33,780 nt of DNA from Actinomycetota bacterium (GTDB taxonomy: Bacteria > Actinomycetota > Actinomycetes > Nanopelagicales > Nanopelagicaceae), in NCBI GenBank assembly GCA_026393015.1, contig JAPLBA010000155.1, positions 1 through 33,780 of the forward strand, given 5' to 3'. This document shows, piece by piece, positions 16,926 through 27,225 of this stretch (position 1 is the first letter of the stretch; each line of letters begins with the position of its first letter). Position numbers and translations under genes: made by a program. The notes beneath the pieces were generated by a model, which worked only from the letters and a program-made list of their open reading frames with translations, was not told the DNA's origin and searched no databases.

Positions 16926-17486
16926 ATGCGAATCATTTCTGGTTCTGCTCGCGGTAGAAAACTCGAGGCGCCACAAGGCGCGACTAGGCCTACATCAGAT
17001 CGTGCGCGCGAAGGAGTCTTTTCAACAATAAGTTCGCTCTTTGGAGAGTTGCACGATCTCAGAGTGCTCGATCTCTATGCCGGCACCGGCGCTTTAGGTT
17101 TGGAAGCTGCCTCGCGCGGAGCCACTTCGGTTGATCTCATTGAAAATGATCCCAAAGCGGTAGCGGTCTGTCGGGCTAATGTCGAAAAGATTGGGTTCTC
17201 CGGAGTCAAGGTGCACGCCCTGGCGGTAGAGAAGTGGTTAACCCAAGAAGTGGCGCCGGCGCCTTACGACATCGTGCTCATTGACCCGCCATACTCCATG
17301 GCCAATGACCGGGTGGAGCATGTGTTGGAGCTCCTCTTGAGCGCAGGGCTCTTGTCCGAGCGGGCACTAGTCTCGGTGGAACGCGAGTCGAAAACCCCAG
17401 CTTTTGCCTGGCCAGCGGGTTATTTGGTGGAACGCGAGCGCGCCTATGGGCTCGCGATAGTGCGCTACGCCTCGAAAGATTGCTAG
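16926..17486 (+). CDS. rsmD: 16S rRNA (guanine966-N2)-methyltransferase RsmD
   Basis: A 186-residue Rossmann methyltransferase starting two bases after the recG stop. It opens with MRIISGSARGRKL, then GATRPTSDRAREGVFS, the SAM-binding motif LDLYAGTGALGLEAASRG, and the catalytic IDPPY. These are the standard RsmD motifs for N2 methylation of a guanine in the small-subunit rRNA. The stop codon TAG at 17484-17486 also forms the start of a probable -10 element for coaD. Confidence 0.95.
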   Translation: MRIISGSARGRKLEAPQGATRPTSDRAREGVFSTISSLFGELHDLRVLDLYAGTGALGLEAASRGATSVDLIENDPKAVAVCRANVEKIGFSGVKVHALAVEKWLTQEVAPAPYDIVLIDPPYSMANDRVEHVLELLLSAGLLSERALVSVERESKTPAFAWPAGYLVERERAYGLAIVRYASKDC

Positions 17487-17489
17487 CGT
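17484..17489 (+). promoter_or_regulatory. -10 element (TAGCGT) for leaderless coaD, overlapping the rsmD stop
   Basis: TAGCGT matches TAnnnT and ends seven bases before the coaD ATG at 17497, the same geometry as at 13115 and 31843. Its first three bases are the rsmD stop codon. coaD has no nearby Shine-Dalgarno. Confidence 0.45.
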
Positions 17490-17496
17490 CTCACTT

Positions 17497-17976
17497 ATGA
17501 AGAGAAGCGCGGTCTGCCCCGGGTCCTTCGACCCGATCACTTACGGTCACCTCGACATCATTGAGCGGGCAAGTTCCCTCTACGACGAAGTAGTGGTCGC
17601 AGTCATGATTAACCACTCGAAGAAGTCACTCTTTACGGTCGAAGAGCGCATTGCTCTGATCGAGGATGTCTGCCGGAAGTTTCCCAATGTGCGCGTGGAC
17701 TCGTGGCACGGATTGTTGGTGGATTTCTGTAAGAAGAATGAGATCCCGGCGATCGTTAAGGGCTTGCGTGCCGTCTCTGACTTTGAATACGAATTGCAAA
17801 TGTCGCAGATGAACCATCAATTGGCCGGAGTTGAAACGGTATTTATTTCCACGTCGCCGCAGTACTCATATCTTTCTTCATCGCTTGTTAAGGAGATTGC
17901 CACGTACGGTGGTGACGTTTCCGCCTACGTGCCTTCCTCGGTCCTCACTCAACTTCTGAAGAAAGTGAAGGCTTAA
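17497..17976 (+). CDS. coaD: Phosphopantetheine adenylyltransferase
   Basis: A 159-residue nucleotidyltransferase. The N-terminus has CPGSFDPITYGHLDII, containing the (T/H)xGH adenylyl-binding motif, and the C-terminal half has SYLSSSLVKEIA, corresponding to the family ISSTLVKE motif. CoaD transfers AMP from ATP to 4'-phosphopantetheine, the penultimate step of CoA synthesis, in the cytoplasm. The length is typical. It is followed after two bases by the DivIVA-like gene. Confidence 0.97.
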   Translation: MKRSAVCPGSFDPITYGHLDIIERASSLYDEVVVAVMINHSKKSLFTVEERIALIEDVCRKFPNVRVDSWHGLLVDFCKKNEIPAIVKGLRAVSDFEYELQMSQMNHQLAGVETVFISTSPQYSYLSSSLVKEIATYGGDVSAYVPSSVLTQLLKKVKA

Positions 17977-17978
17977 AG

Positions 17979-18494
17979 ATGTCGATCGAAGGCGGAGAAG
18001 TTCAAGCGACACCACAAGTGGTAGATGTTCAGATAGCCATCGATGAAGCCATCGCTCTTGTTCAAGAAGGTAAGGGCGTTCCTTTCTCTGCGTCAGCCAT
18101 CGTGCATCGAGCCGATTTACTCAATCTCTTAGTGGCCGCGCGAAATCTACTACCGCAAGATTTAGATCAAGCTAAGGCGGTGCTCACCCAACGAGAAGCC
18201 GTTATTGAAGAGGGCCGTTACTCAGCTGAGCAATTCCTTGTTCATGCCCGCGAAGAAGCATCACGCATGGTGGAAGAAACAGCGGTCGTCAGCGCGGCGC
18301 GGGATCGGGCAGATGAAATTATTCAAATGGCGAACGAAGATGCCGAAGCTATTAAGCTTGAGACCGATACATACGTGGATAATCGCTTAGCAACTCTTGA
18401 AGTTGTCTTAACCAAGACGATGGATGCCATTACTCGTGGGCGAGCGCGCCTGGCGGGCGAGAAAGAGAACGACGGTCTTGTCATCGATGAGTAA
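17979..18494 (+). CDS. Coiled-coil DivIVA-like protein (SepIVA position)
   Basis: A 171-residue, highly charged, Ala/Glu-rich protein with no transmembrane segment. Residues of about 60-160 look like a continuous helix with heptad spacing. The conserved-looking part (FSASAIVHRADLLNLLVAARNLLP) precedes the coiled coil. In M. tuberculosis a DivIVA-domain septal protein, SepIVA (Rv2927c), occupies the same place just upstream of the DUF177 gene and rnc, from memory. Orthology is inferred mostly from position, and this protein looks shorter. It may act in septum or envelope growth. Its end overlaps the DUF177 start by eight bases. Confidence 0.7.
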   Translation: MSIEGGEVQATPQVVDVQIAIDEAIALVQEGKGVPFSASAIVHRADLLNLLVAARNLLPQDLDQAKAVLTQREAVIEEGRYSAEQFLVHAREEASRMVEETAVVSAARDRADEIIQMANEDAEAIKLETDTYVDNRLATLEVVLTKTMDAITRGRARLAGEKENDGLVIDE

Positions 18495-19110
18495 GGCAGC
18501 TCCATTTCTTATAGATACCCGTGAGCTCATTCGTAGGCCTGGTGAGATGCGTGAATCAACCATTGAAATTATTACGCCGTATGCAATCGGTATTGAAGTC
18601 ATCGGGATCCCCGCCGGTTCGCAATTATTGATGGATCTGCGCCTGGAGTCTGTGATCGAAGGTGTGCTCGCCACTGCAACGGTTGAAGCAACCGCAGTAG
18701 GGGAGTGCGCCCGTTGTTTGGACCCGGTCTCTGAAGAACTCGACCTCTACATCCAAGAGCTCTACTTATACGACGATGATGAGCGCGCTTCGGGCGGCAA
18801 GAAGGCGAAGAAGGCCGCCAAACATCGTGAGGAAGCCGAGGAGATGGAGGCCGATGAGGCGCTCTATCGCCTCGACGGGGAGATGCTCGATTTGGAACCT
18901 CCCTTCCTCGACGCCGTGGTTTTAGCGTTGCCCTTTGCCCCGCTCTGTGACCCCGAGTGCCCTGGACTCTGTGTGGAGTGTGGTCTTCCTTGGCGAGAAT
19001 TGCCGGCAGATCACGCTCACGAGGTGATCGATCCCCGTTGGGCTGACCTCAAGAACCGCCTCGATTTGGGGGGAAGTGCCGAGATGGGGGATACTTCCTC
19101 ATCGGGTTAG
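18487..19110 (+). CDS. DUF177 / YceD family protein
   Basis: The start chosen is ATG 18487, giving 207 residues beginning [19 protein letters not shown]; an upstream in-frame ATG at 18424 lies deep in the preceding gene. The family hallmarks are GECARCLDP near the middle and [13 protein letters not shown] near the end, providing paired cysteines that probably bind zinc. A Lys/Glu-rich insert follows the first motif. DUF177 proteins are almost always encoded beside rpmF, as here, and are linked to rRNA/ribosome accumulation in E. coli and chloroplasts. The eight-base overlap with the preceding gene suggests coupling. Confidence 0.9.
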   Translation: MSKAAPFLIDTRELIRRPGEMRESTIEIITPYAIGIEVIGIPAGSQLLMDLRLESVIEGVLATATVEATAVGECARCLDPVSEELDLYIQELYLYDDDERASGGKKAKKAAKHREEAEEMEADEALYRLDGEMLDLEPPFLDAVVLALPFAPLCDPECPGLCVECGLPWRELPADHAHEVIDPRWADLKNRLDLGGSAEMGDTSSSG

Positions 19111-19144
19111 TAGAACCCAGAACGTCCGCCTGAAGGAGTATGTC

Positions 19145-19318
19145 GTGCCGGTTCCCAAGCGAAAGATGTCGCGCTCTAATACGCGCTCACGCCGCAGCCA
19201 GTGGAAGACCACCGCAACTACTCTTGTGCTCTGCGAACGTTGCCGTGAAAAGAAGCGTCCGCACATTGCCTGTGGCACCTGCGGTACCTACAACGGTCGC
19301 CAAGTACTCGACGTCTAA
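19145..19318 (+). CDS. rpmF: 50S ribosomal protein L32
   Basis: A 57-residue protein starting at GTG 19145 with AAGGAG at 19133-19138, six bases upstream; the in-frame ATG at 19076 falls inside the DUF177 gene and is rejected. The sequence [20 protein letters not shown] is the classic L32 N-terminus, and CERC and CGTC form the zinc ribbon. It is encoded between the DUF177 gene and rnc, its normal place. Confidence 0.97.
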   Translation: MPVPKRKMSRSNTRSRRSQWKTTATTLVLCERCREKKRPHIACGTCGTYNGRQVLDV

Positions 19319-19323
19319 GTCGC

Positions 19324-20013
19324 TTGGCACTCTCGCCCCGCGAGAAACTCCTCGCACACATCGGTTTACCACTCTCTCCAGCAATTCTTGAATTAGCTCT
19401 CACGCATCGTTCTTTCGCCTACGAAAATGGTGGCATACCTACGAACGAGCGCTTGGAATTTCTCGGTGACAGCGTGCTTGGCATCATCGTTACCGAAGAG
19501 CTCTTTAACCGCTTCCCAGATTTTCCCGAAGGCCGCTTGGCTAAATTGCGCGCCGCTACCGTGAATATGCGGGCCCTTGCAGAGGTCGGTCGCTTTCTCG
19601 AACTCGGCGAAGCGTTGATGATCGGTAAAGGTGAAGAAGTCACTGGTGGTCGTGAAAAGAATTCCATGCTCGCAGATTCATTCGAAGCTCTCATTGGTGC
19701 TATTTACGTAGATCAAGGATTCGATAAGACCGTTATCTTTGTTCGCCGAATCATGGCCCCCACCATCGAAGCTGCGGAGAATCTTGGTGCCGGTCTTGAT
19801 TGGAAAACTTCATTGCAAGAGTTGGCTGCCCAGTTGGGGCGCGGCTTGCCAGAATATTCGGTTGAAGAATCAGGGCCGGATCATCTCAAAGACTTTGTGG
19901 CAACCTGCACTGTAGGAAAAAACGCGCTTGGTACGGGAGCAGGAAAGAGCAAGAAGGAAGCTGAACAACGCGCGGCCGCTGCAGCATTCGCGGCGCTCGA
20001 GGAGCAGAAGTAA
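19324..20013 (+). CDS. rnc: Ribonuclease III
   Basis: A 229-residue protein starting at TTG, five bases after the rpmF stop. The RNase III signature [10 protein letters not shown] is at residues 41-50, and the second catalytic cluster ([18 protein letters not shown]) at about 115-132 supplies the metal-binding Asp and Glu. The double-stranded RNA-binding domain covers about residues 158-226, ending in [15 protein letters not shown]. RNase III matures rRNA and cleaves structured mRNAs. No ribosome site is evident, so translation may be coupled to rpmF. Confidence 0.96.
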   Translation: MALSPREKLLAHIGLPLSPAILELALTHRSFAYENGGIPTNERLEFLGDSVLGIIVTEELFNRFPDFPEGRLAKLRAATVNMRALAEVGRFLELGEALMIGKGEEVTGGREKNSMLADSFEALIGAIYVDQGFDKTVIFVRRIMAPTIEAAENLGAGLDWKTSLQELAAQLGRGLPEYSVEESGPDHLKDFVATCTVGKNALGTGAGKSKKEAEQRAAAAAFAALEEQK

Positions 20014-20016
20014 CTT
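20011..20016 (+). promoter_or_regulatory. Possible -10 element (TAACTT) for leaderless mutM, overlapping the rnc stop
   Basis: TAACTT fits TAnnnT and ends six bases before the mutM ATG at 20023; its first three bases are the rnc stop codon. There is no Shine-Dalgarno in the short gap. The motif is short, so chance remains possible. Confidence 0.35.
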
Positions 20017-20022
20017 TCCTCT

Positions 20023-20871
20023 ATGCCGGAGTTACCAGAGGTAGAGACGGTTCGCCAAGGTCTTGTCGACTGGACTCTCGGTAGAACAATTATTGATGTT
20101 GAAGTGCGTCACCCGCGTGCGGTGAGGCGTCATCTGCCGGGGCCGCGCGATTTCGAAGATCACTTAAAGGGCCAAATTATTGAAGGTGTGCATCGACGAG
20201 GTAAGTACCTCTGGTTTTCTCTCACCGATTTTCCACTGATCGCGCATCTGGGAATGAGTGGGCAATTTCGAGTCGAGAAGGAGGAGTTGCAACATCAGCA
20301 CATGCGAGTCAACTTCACTCTCGATGAGGGGCAGCTGCTCTTTTTAGATCAACGCACTTTTGGTGGATTTCATATTGATGAGTGGGCGGGCGTTGAAAGT
20401 GAACGCGTCCCCGTATCTATCTCACATGTCGGCCTAGACCCCTTTGACCCCGCCTTTGATATGGAGCTGGCGATGGGGCTGCTTCGATCGAAAAGTTCTG
20501 AAGTAAAACGAATTCTGCTCGATCAGCGAGTGGTGAGTGGAGTGGGCAATATCTACGCCGATGAGGCGCTCTTCCGCGCCGAGATCCACCCCAGGCGGCT
20601 AGCGAGCTCGCTCACCCGGGCCGAGGCGCGCCTGGTGCTAGAGCAAGCCCAGGCGGTGATGGCTGAGGCACTCGCCGCAGGTGGCACGTCCTTTGACGCT
20701 CTCTATGTAAATGTGAACGGGGAGAGCGGCTACTTTGACCGGGCTCTATCGGTCTATCGGCGCCAAGGAGAACCCTGCCCACGGTGCGCAGCGGTGATCA
20801 AGCGGGAGGAATTTATGAACCGCGGGAGCCACTTCTGCCCCCGGTGTCAGCGCGCCCCGCGCTCACGATAG
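20023..20871 (+). CDS. mutM: Formamidopyrimidine-DNA glycosylase (Fpg)
   Basis: A 282-residue protein beginning MPELPEVETVRQGL, where Pro2 (after Met removal) is the catalytic nucleophile and Glu3 a key acid. The helix-two-turn-helix region has the VSGVGNIYADEALFRA motif. The C-terminal zinc finger is CPRCAAVIKREEF through SHFCPRCQ. Fpg removes oxidised purines such as 8-oxoguanine and cleaves at abasic sites. It sits between rnc and smc as in mycobacteria, but the acylphosphatase gene I remember between mutM and smc there is absent; the gap is only 55 bases. Confidence 0.96.
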   Translation: MPELPEVETVRQGLVDWTLGRTIIDVEVRHPRAVRRHLPGPRDFEDHLKGQIIEGVHRRGKYLWFSLTDFPLIAHLGMSGQFRVEKEELQHQHMRVNFTLDEGQLLFLDQRTFGGFHIDEWAGVESERVPVSISHVGLDPFDPAFDMELAMGLLRSKSSEVKRILLDQRVVSGVGNIYADEALFRAEIHPRRLASSLTRAEARLVLEQAQAVMAEALAAGGTSFDALYVNVNGESGYFDRALSVYRRQGEPCPRCAAVIKREEFMNRGSHFCPRCQRAPRSR

Positions 20872-20926
20872 GGTTCTGAGGAGCCAAGGCAGGGCCGCAC
20901 CTGCCGCATGACCGCCGGGGGCCACT

Positions 20927-23900
20927 GTGTATCTGAAGAGTTTGACCCTCAAGGGGTTCAAATCCTTCGCTTCGTCCACCTCGCTTCGCTTTGAACCAGG
21001 AATTACCGCAGTAGTGGGGCCTAACGGCTCAGGTAAATCAAATGTGGTCGATGCGCTTACTTGGGTCATGGGCGAACAAGGCGCCAAAAGTTTGCGCGGC
21101 GGAAAAATGGAAGACGTTATCTTCGCGGGCACCTCTGGTCGGGCACCACTTGGTCGCGCTGAAGTTTCGCTGACAATTGATAATAGCGACGGCGCCCTCC
21201 CTATCGAGTTTTCTGAAGTAACGATCACGCGCACTCTTTTCCGTAACGGTGCTAGTGAATATGCAATCAACGGCGAGAGTTCACGTTTGCTCGATATTCA
21301 AGAATTATTGAGCGATTCCGGCATCGGTCGTGAGATGCATGTTGTCGTCGGTCAGGGACAACTCGATTCAGTTCTTTCAGCAACTCCAGAAGATCGCCGT
21401 GGATTTATTGAAGAGGCGGCCGGTGTTCTCAAACACCGCAAGCGCAAAGAGAAAGCGCTTCGCAAGCTTGAGGCTATGCAGTTAAACCTCACGCGTATTC
21501 AAGACTTGGTCGCAGAACTTCGACGCCAGCTCAAGCCATTGGGTAAACAAGCAGAGGTGGCACGGAAAGCAGCCACGATTCAAGCCGACCTGCGCGATGC
21601 GCGATTGCGACTCTTTGCAGATGACCTCATACAGATGCGATCTACACTGCAAGCAGAAGTAGCCGACGAAACGGCGCTTCGCCAACGCAGAGCAGACGTT
21701 GAAGGTGCACTCGCACAAACCCATGAGCGTGAAACAGCGCTTGATACCGCCGCCGCAGCTGACGCCCCGTTGCTCGCTCGCGTACAGGAGACTTATTACA
21801 AACTGACGAGCCTCAAAGAACGCTTCCGCGGAACTGCTGATCTAGCTGCCGAACGTTCACGTTTTCTTTCAGAGGAAGCCGATGAAGCGCGCGCGGCTGG
21901 ACGCGATCCCGAAGCTATGGAAGCTGAGGCGGCGAACTTGCGCACGGAAGAAGCAGAATTGCTTTCGACCACACAGGCTCACCGCAATGATCTTGCCCAG
22001 GCAGAAACTTCGCGCCTCACGAGTGAAGACGAATTGCGGCGCGAAGAAACAACAGTGTCGGCGGCCGTTCGTGCTGCAGCTGATCGCCGTGAAGGACTCG
22101 CCAGGCTTCGTGGCGAAGTAGGTGCGCTGAAGACACGTTCGGCAGCAAGTGAAGAAGAAGTTGCGCGCCTTACGGCAACGAAAGATGAGGCGCTTGCTCG
22201 GGCCCGCAATTCACAACAAGAGTTTGCTGTTCTCGAATCCCAAGTGGCTGGCATCGATCAAGGTGAAGAGAGTCTTGATGCCGAGTACGATTCGGCACAA
22301 TCTCGTTTGGTTGAAGCGCAAGCCAAGGTAGATAACCTGAAAGAGGAAGAACGTCGTGCAGATCGCGATCGTTCGACTCATGAGGCCAGGCTAGAAGCGC
22401 TGCGTATGAGCGCCACCCAGAAGGATGGCAGCGCAGTTCTGCTCGGCGCACAGCTTCGCGGAGTGCTCGGATCGATTGCAAACTTGGTAGTGGTGGAGCC
22501 GGGCTGGCAAGCGGCTGTTTCTGCAGCGCTTGGAAATGCGGCTGACTCCATCGCCGTCATCGATAGCGATGCCGCTAGCAATGCCATTAGTCACCTCAAG
22601 GATGTCGACGCTGGGAACGCGTCATTCATTGTGGGTGGTGGCCGGGCATCTTCACCACGTTCCTCCTGGCCTTCGCTCCCTCAAGGTGCGGTGTATGCCG
22701 TCGACGTCATTCGCTCATCGGCAGATATTTCCGCAACTTTGGAAGCGTTGCTCGAGCGCACCGTATTAGTAGAGAGCCTTGATCTCATCTCGGCTGTACG
22801 TCGTACCGATGATCGTCTCATCGCGGTAACTCGCACAGGTGATGTGATCGGTCCGGTTACCGCACGTGGTGGTTCAAGTAAGCGTGCCAGCCTTATCGAA
22901 GTAAAAGCTGCCATTGATGAGACCACCGCACTCCTGGAAGAAGCTATTCATCGCGCCGATCGTGTTCGTTTCGAGTTGTCCGCGGCAAGCGAATCTCTCG
23001 TACGTGCGCAAGAAGTTTCAGATTCTGCCATGGCACGTCTCCATGAATCAGATGCTCGGATGGCAGCACTCGCAGAACAGATGAGTCTTGCTGGCCAAGC
23101 AGTGCGTAGTGCTAATGCGGAAGCTACTCGCATTGAACAGGCAATCAATGATGCACTCAGCGCGCGAGAACGTGATCTTGTAGGTCTTGCTGAGTTGGTA
23201 GATCGTCTCTCTCAGGCTGAATCAGAACCCACGGATAATGAGCCAGACGTAGCTACTATCGAAACTTTTCGCTCTGCAGTGGCACTTGCTCGTCAGCGCG
23301 AGATGGATGCACGTTTAGCGCTTCGCACGGGTGAAGAGCGTGCGCACTCAGCCGGACAACGGGCGGAGCAATTGGAACGCAATGCGGCAGCTGAAAGAGA
23401 AGCGCGGGCAACTGCGGTAAAGCGTCGCGAAGCCCGAGCCATCGGAGCGGTCACTGCGCGCGCCGTGACTGTGCTCGCTCAAGAAGCCCTGTCGGCACTT
23501 GAGATTTCAATCGCGCAAGCAGCAAATGAACGTGGACAGGCAGAAGCATCGCGTACCGAACGTGAAGGCGAATTGCTCGCGGTTCGTTTGCGGGCCCGTG
23601 AACTTGCTTCCGAGCTTGAGCAACTCACTACTAGCGTCCATCGCGATGAAGTGGCGCGTGCCGAGTATCGCCTGCGGATTGAAGCACTTGAGGGCAAAGT
23701 GCTTGAAGAGCTCGGAGTTGATGCCGAAACTCTGCTGAATGAGTACGGTCCAGACAAGGAAGTTCAGACATTTATTGAGAATGAGGCTGGAGATTTTCTT
23801 CCCGGCCCTGTTGTTGCCTACGTGCGTGAAGAGCAAGAGAAGCGTTTACGTGCAACAGAAAAGTCACTTGCGCTCCTTGGTCGCGTAAATCCTTTGGCCT

Positions 23901-24490
23901 TGGAAGAGTTCTCCGCACTCGAAGAGCGTGCGCAATTCCTTGGCGAGCAACTCGAAGACCTTAAGAACACACGCCGCGACCTCCTGGAGATCATTCGCGA
24001 AGTTGATGAGCGCGTCGAAATCGTTTTCCGCGAAGCCTTCATCGATACGGCGCGCGAATTCGAAGGGGTCTTTGCTCGTCTCTTCCCTGGCGGTGAGGGT
24101 CGACTGGTGCTTACTAACCCAGATGACATGCTCACCACGGGTATCGAAATCGAGGCTCGTCCGCCCGGCAAGAAGATCAAGCGTCTCTCGCTGCTCTCTG
24201 GCGGAGAGCGTTCGCTCACCGCAGTAGCTCTCTTGATCGCTATCTTTAAGGCGCGCCCTAGTCCGTTCTATGTCCTTGACGAAGTTGAGGCCGCACTTGA
24301 TGACACGAACCTTGGTCGCCTCATCGGAATTCTCGATGAACTCCGTAGCTCCTCACAGCTCATCATCATTACGCACCAGAAACGCACCATGGAAATTGCA
24401 GATGCACTTTATGGCGTAACGATGCGCGGCGATGGTGTTACAGAAGTTATTTCTCAACGCCTGCGCGAGGTTGAACCGGAAAGTGTTTAA
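20927..24490 (+). CDS. smc: Chromosome segregation protein SMC
   Basis: An 1187-residue protein starting at GTG (MYLKSLTLKGFKSFA). The N-terminal ATPase half has Walker A GPNGSGKSN at about residues 31-39. Long Ala/Glu/Arg-rich coiled coils occupy about 170-490 and 660-1000, flanking a hinge at about 500-650 (GVLGSIANLVVVEPGW region). The C-terminal half has the signature LLSGGERSLTAVAL at about 1088 and Walker B FYVLDEVEAALDD at about 1114. SMC dimers bridge and organise DNA with ScpA/ScpB. The end overlaps ftsY by eight bases. Confidence 0.97.
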   Translation: MYLKSLTLKGFKSFASSTSLRFEPGITAVVGPNGSGKSNVVDALTWVMGEQGAKSLRGGKMEDVIFAGTSGRAPLGRAEVSLTIDNSDGALPIEFSEVTITRTLFRNGASEYAINGESSRLLDIQELLSDSGIGREMHVVVGQGQLDSVLSATPEDRRGFIEEAAGVLKHRKRKEKALRKLEAMQLNLTRIQDLVAELRRQLKPLGKQAEVARKAATIQADLRDARLRLFADDLIQMRSTLQAEVADETALRQRRADVEGALAQTHERETALDTAAAADAPLLARVQETYYKLTSLKERFRGTADLAAERSRFLSEEADEARAAGRDPEAMEAEAANLRTEEAELLSTTQAHRNDLAQAETSRLTSEDELRREETTVSAAVRAAADRREGLARLRGEVGALKTRSAASEEEVARLTATKDEALARARNSQQEFAVLESQVAGIDQGEESLDAEYDSAQSRLVEAQAKVDNLKEEERRADRDRSTHEARLEALRMSATQKDGSAVLLGAQLRGVLGSIANLVVVEPGWQAAVSAALGNAADSIAVIDSDAASNAISHLKDVDAGNASFIVGGGRASSPRSSWPSLPQGAVYAVDVIRSSADISATLEALLERTVLVESLDLISAVRRTDDRLIAVTRTGDVIGPVTARGGSSKRASLIEVKAAIDETTALLEEAIHRADRVRFELSAASESLVRAQEVSDSAMARLHESDARMAALAEQMSLAGQAVRSANAEATRIEQAINDALSARERDLVGLAELVDRLSQAESEPTDNEPDVATIETFRSAVALARQREMDARLALRTGEERAHSAGQRAEQLERNAAAEREARATAVKRREARAIGAVTARAVTVLAQEALSALEISIAQAANERGQAEASRTEREGELLAVRLRARELASELEQLTTSVHRDEVARAEYRLRIEALEGKVLEELGVDAETLLNEYGPDKEVQTFIENEAGDFLPGPVVAYVREEQEKRLRATEKSLALLGRVNPLALEEFSALEERAQFLGEQLEDLKNTRRDLLEIIREVDERVEIVFREAFIDTAREFEGVFARLFPGGEGRLVLTNPDDMLTTGIEIEARPPGKKIKRLSLLSGGERSLTAVALLIAIFKARPSPFYVLDEVEAALDDTNLGRLIGILDELRSSSQLIIITHQKRTMEIADALYGVTMRGDGVTEVISQRLREVEPESV

Positions 24491-25391
24491 CGGTTCTGGT
24501 CGACTCTTTCGCCGTCGCGAAAAGTTAGAGCCTTCACAGAAATTCGGTCGTCGTCTGCGCGCAATCTTCACCTCAGGAAAATTGGATCAAGCAGAGTGGG
24601 ATGAGTTAGAAGCCACTTTGCTTGGCGCTGATGTGGGCACTAACGCGACTCGGTCGATCTTGGCTGATATGCGCGAGCGTATGTCTCGCAAGGATGAGCC
24701 GGTCGAGGCGCTGAGGGCTACTTTGCTCGCCGCACTTGCGTGCGAGCAAACCCGTGACATCGAATTTCGCAAAAGTGCGGACGGAACTCCTCGAGTGCTG
24801 CTTATCGTCGGCGTCAACGGTGCGGGCAAGACGACGAGTGTGGGAAAACTTGCACACTTGGCGGTCGAAGAAGGGGCCCAGGTGGTCATCGCTGCCGCGG
24901 ATACTTTCCGGGCCGCCGCCACCGAGCAAGTTGAAACGTGGGCCAAGCGAGCAGGTGCGCAACTTATTTCTGGCGAACCTGGGGGCGATCCGGCAGCAAT
25001 CGCTTTTGACGCGGTGAAGAGTGCCAAGGAAAGTGGCGCAGACCTCGTACTAGTCGATACCGCCGGGCGCTTGCATACCAAAGTCGACCTCATGAACGAG
25101 CTAGGAAAAGTTCGTCGGGTAGTTGAAAAAGGTGCGGCGGTGGATGAGATTCTCTTAGTGCTTGACGCCACCACCGGCCAAAATGGGTTGACACAAGCAA
25201 AAGTTTTTGGTGAAGCAGTGGCGCTCACTGGCGTAATCCTCACCAAATTAGACGGCAGTGCTCGAGGCGGAATCATCATCGCCATTCAGCAGGAACTCGG
25301 AATTCCAGTGAAATTTGTCGGACTTGGCGAAGGAATCGATGACCTTGCTCCCTTCAATGCTGAACTATTTGTTGAAGGAATTCTTTCCTAG
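24483..25391 (+). CDS. ftsY: Signal recognition particle receptor FtsY
   Basis: The start chosen is GTG 24483, which overlaps the smc stop (GTGTTTAA) and gives 302 residues; the upstream in-frame ATG at 24432 lies well inside smc. The short basic N-terminus (GSGRLFRRREK) replaces the long acidic A domain of E. coli and is likely to touch the membrane. The NG domain shows GVNGAGKTT (about 110), the DTFRAAA motif, DTAGR (about 190) and LTKLDGSARGG (about 253). FtsY receives ribosome-SRP complexes at the membrane and is the partner of the ffh product encoded downstream. Confidence 0.96.
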   Translation: MFNGSGRLFRRREKLEPSQKFGRRLRAIFTSGKLDQAEWDELEATLLGADVGTNATRSILADMRERMSRKDEPVEALRATLLAALACEQTRDIEFRKSADGTPRVLLIVGVNGAGKTTSVGKLAHLAVEEGAQVVIAAADTFRAAATEQVETWAKRAGAQLISGEPGGDPAAIAFDAVKSAKESGADLVLVDTAGRLHTKVDLMNELGKVRRVVEKGAAVDEILLVLDATTGQNGLTQAKVFGEAVALTGVILTKLDGSARGGIIIAIQQELGIPVKFVGLGEGIDDLAPFNAELFVEGILS

Positions 25392-25523
25392 TTCACATAG
25401 ATGTAACGCACCGCGCCAATTTGTGACCTACCCGAAATGCTTGGATCCCTTTTCGGTAATCCTCGAGCTGCAGAGTCCTCCCAAACGAATTATGTATTTG
25501 GGTAAATATGCGAGAGGGTTCCG
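25392..25523 (+). promoter_or_regulatory. amtB promoter/leader region
   Basis: This 132-base gap between ftsY and amtB is more A+T-rich near its end and probably carries the amtB promoter; TATGTATTT at about 25494 is a possible -10 element. A GAGAGGG before the amtB ATG serves as the ribosome site. A GlnR-like box is listed separately. Confidence 0.5.
25423..25438 (+). promoter_or_regulatory. GlnR-like nitrogen regulator box upstream of amtB
   Basis: GTGAC, six bases, GAAAT matches nine of ten positions of the GlnR half-repeat gTnAC-n6-GaAAc described in Streptomyces. A further GTAAC lies at 25403-25407, but its paired element is poor and the spacing is 20 rather than 22 bases. Placement about 85 bases before an ammonium transporter gene supports a nitrogen-control role; the match is modest. 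Confidence 0.35.
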
Positions 25524-27196
<1,673 letters not shown>

Positions 27197-27213
27197 CGCG
27201 TCAGATATTGGGG

Positions 27214-27219
27214 TAGCCT
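27214..27219 (+). promoter_or_regulatory. -10 element (TAGCCT) for leaderless ffh
   Basis: TAGCCT, the same hexamer as before the DAK2-domain gene, ends six bases before the ffh GTG at 27226. No Shine-Dalgarno precedes this GTG. It would give ffh its own promoter downstream of amtB-glnB. Confidence 0.45.
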
Positions 27220-27225
27220 TCACCC

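Noticed and set aside
24587-25285. Minus-strand frame of 232 codons opposite ftsY
   Set aside because: Antisense of a well-supported SRP receptor gene; low-complexity Ser/Thr/Ala content.
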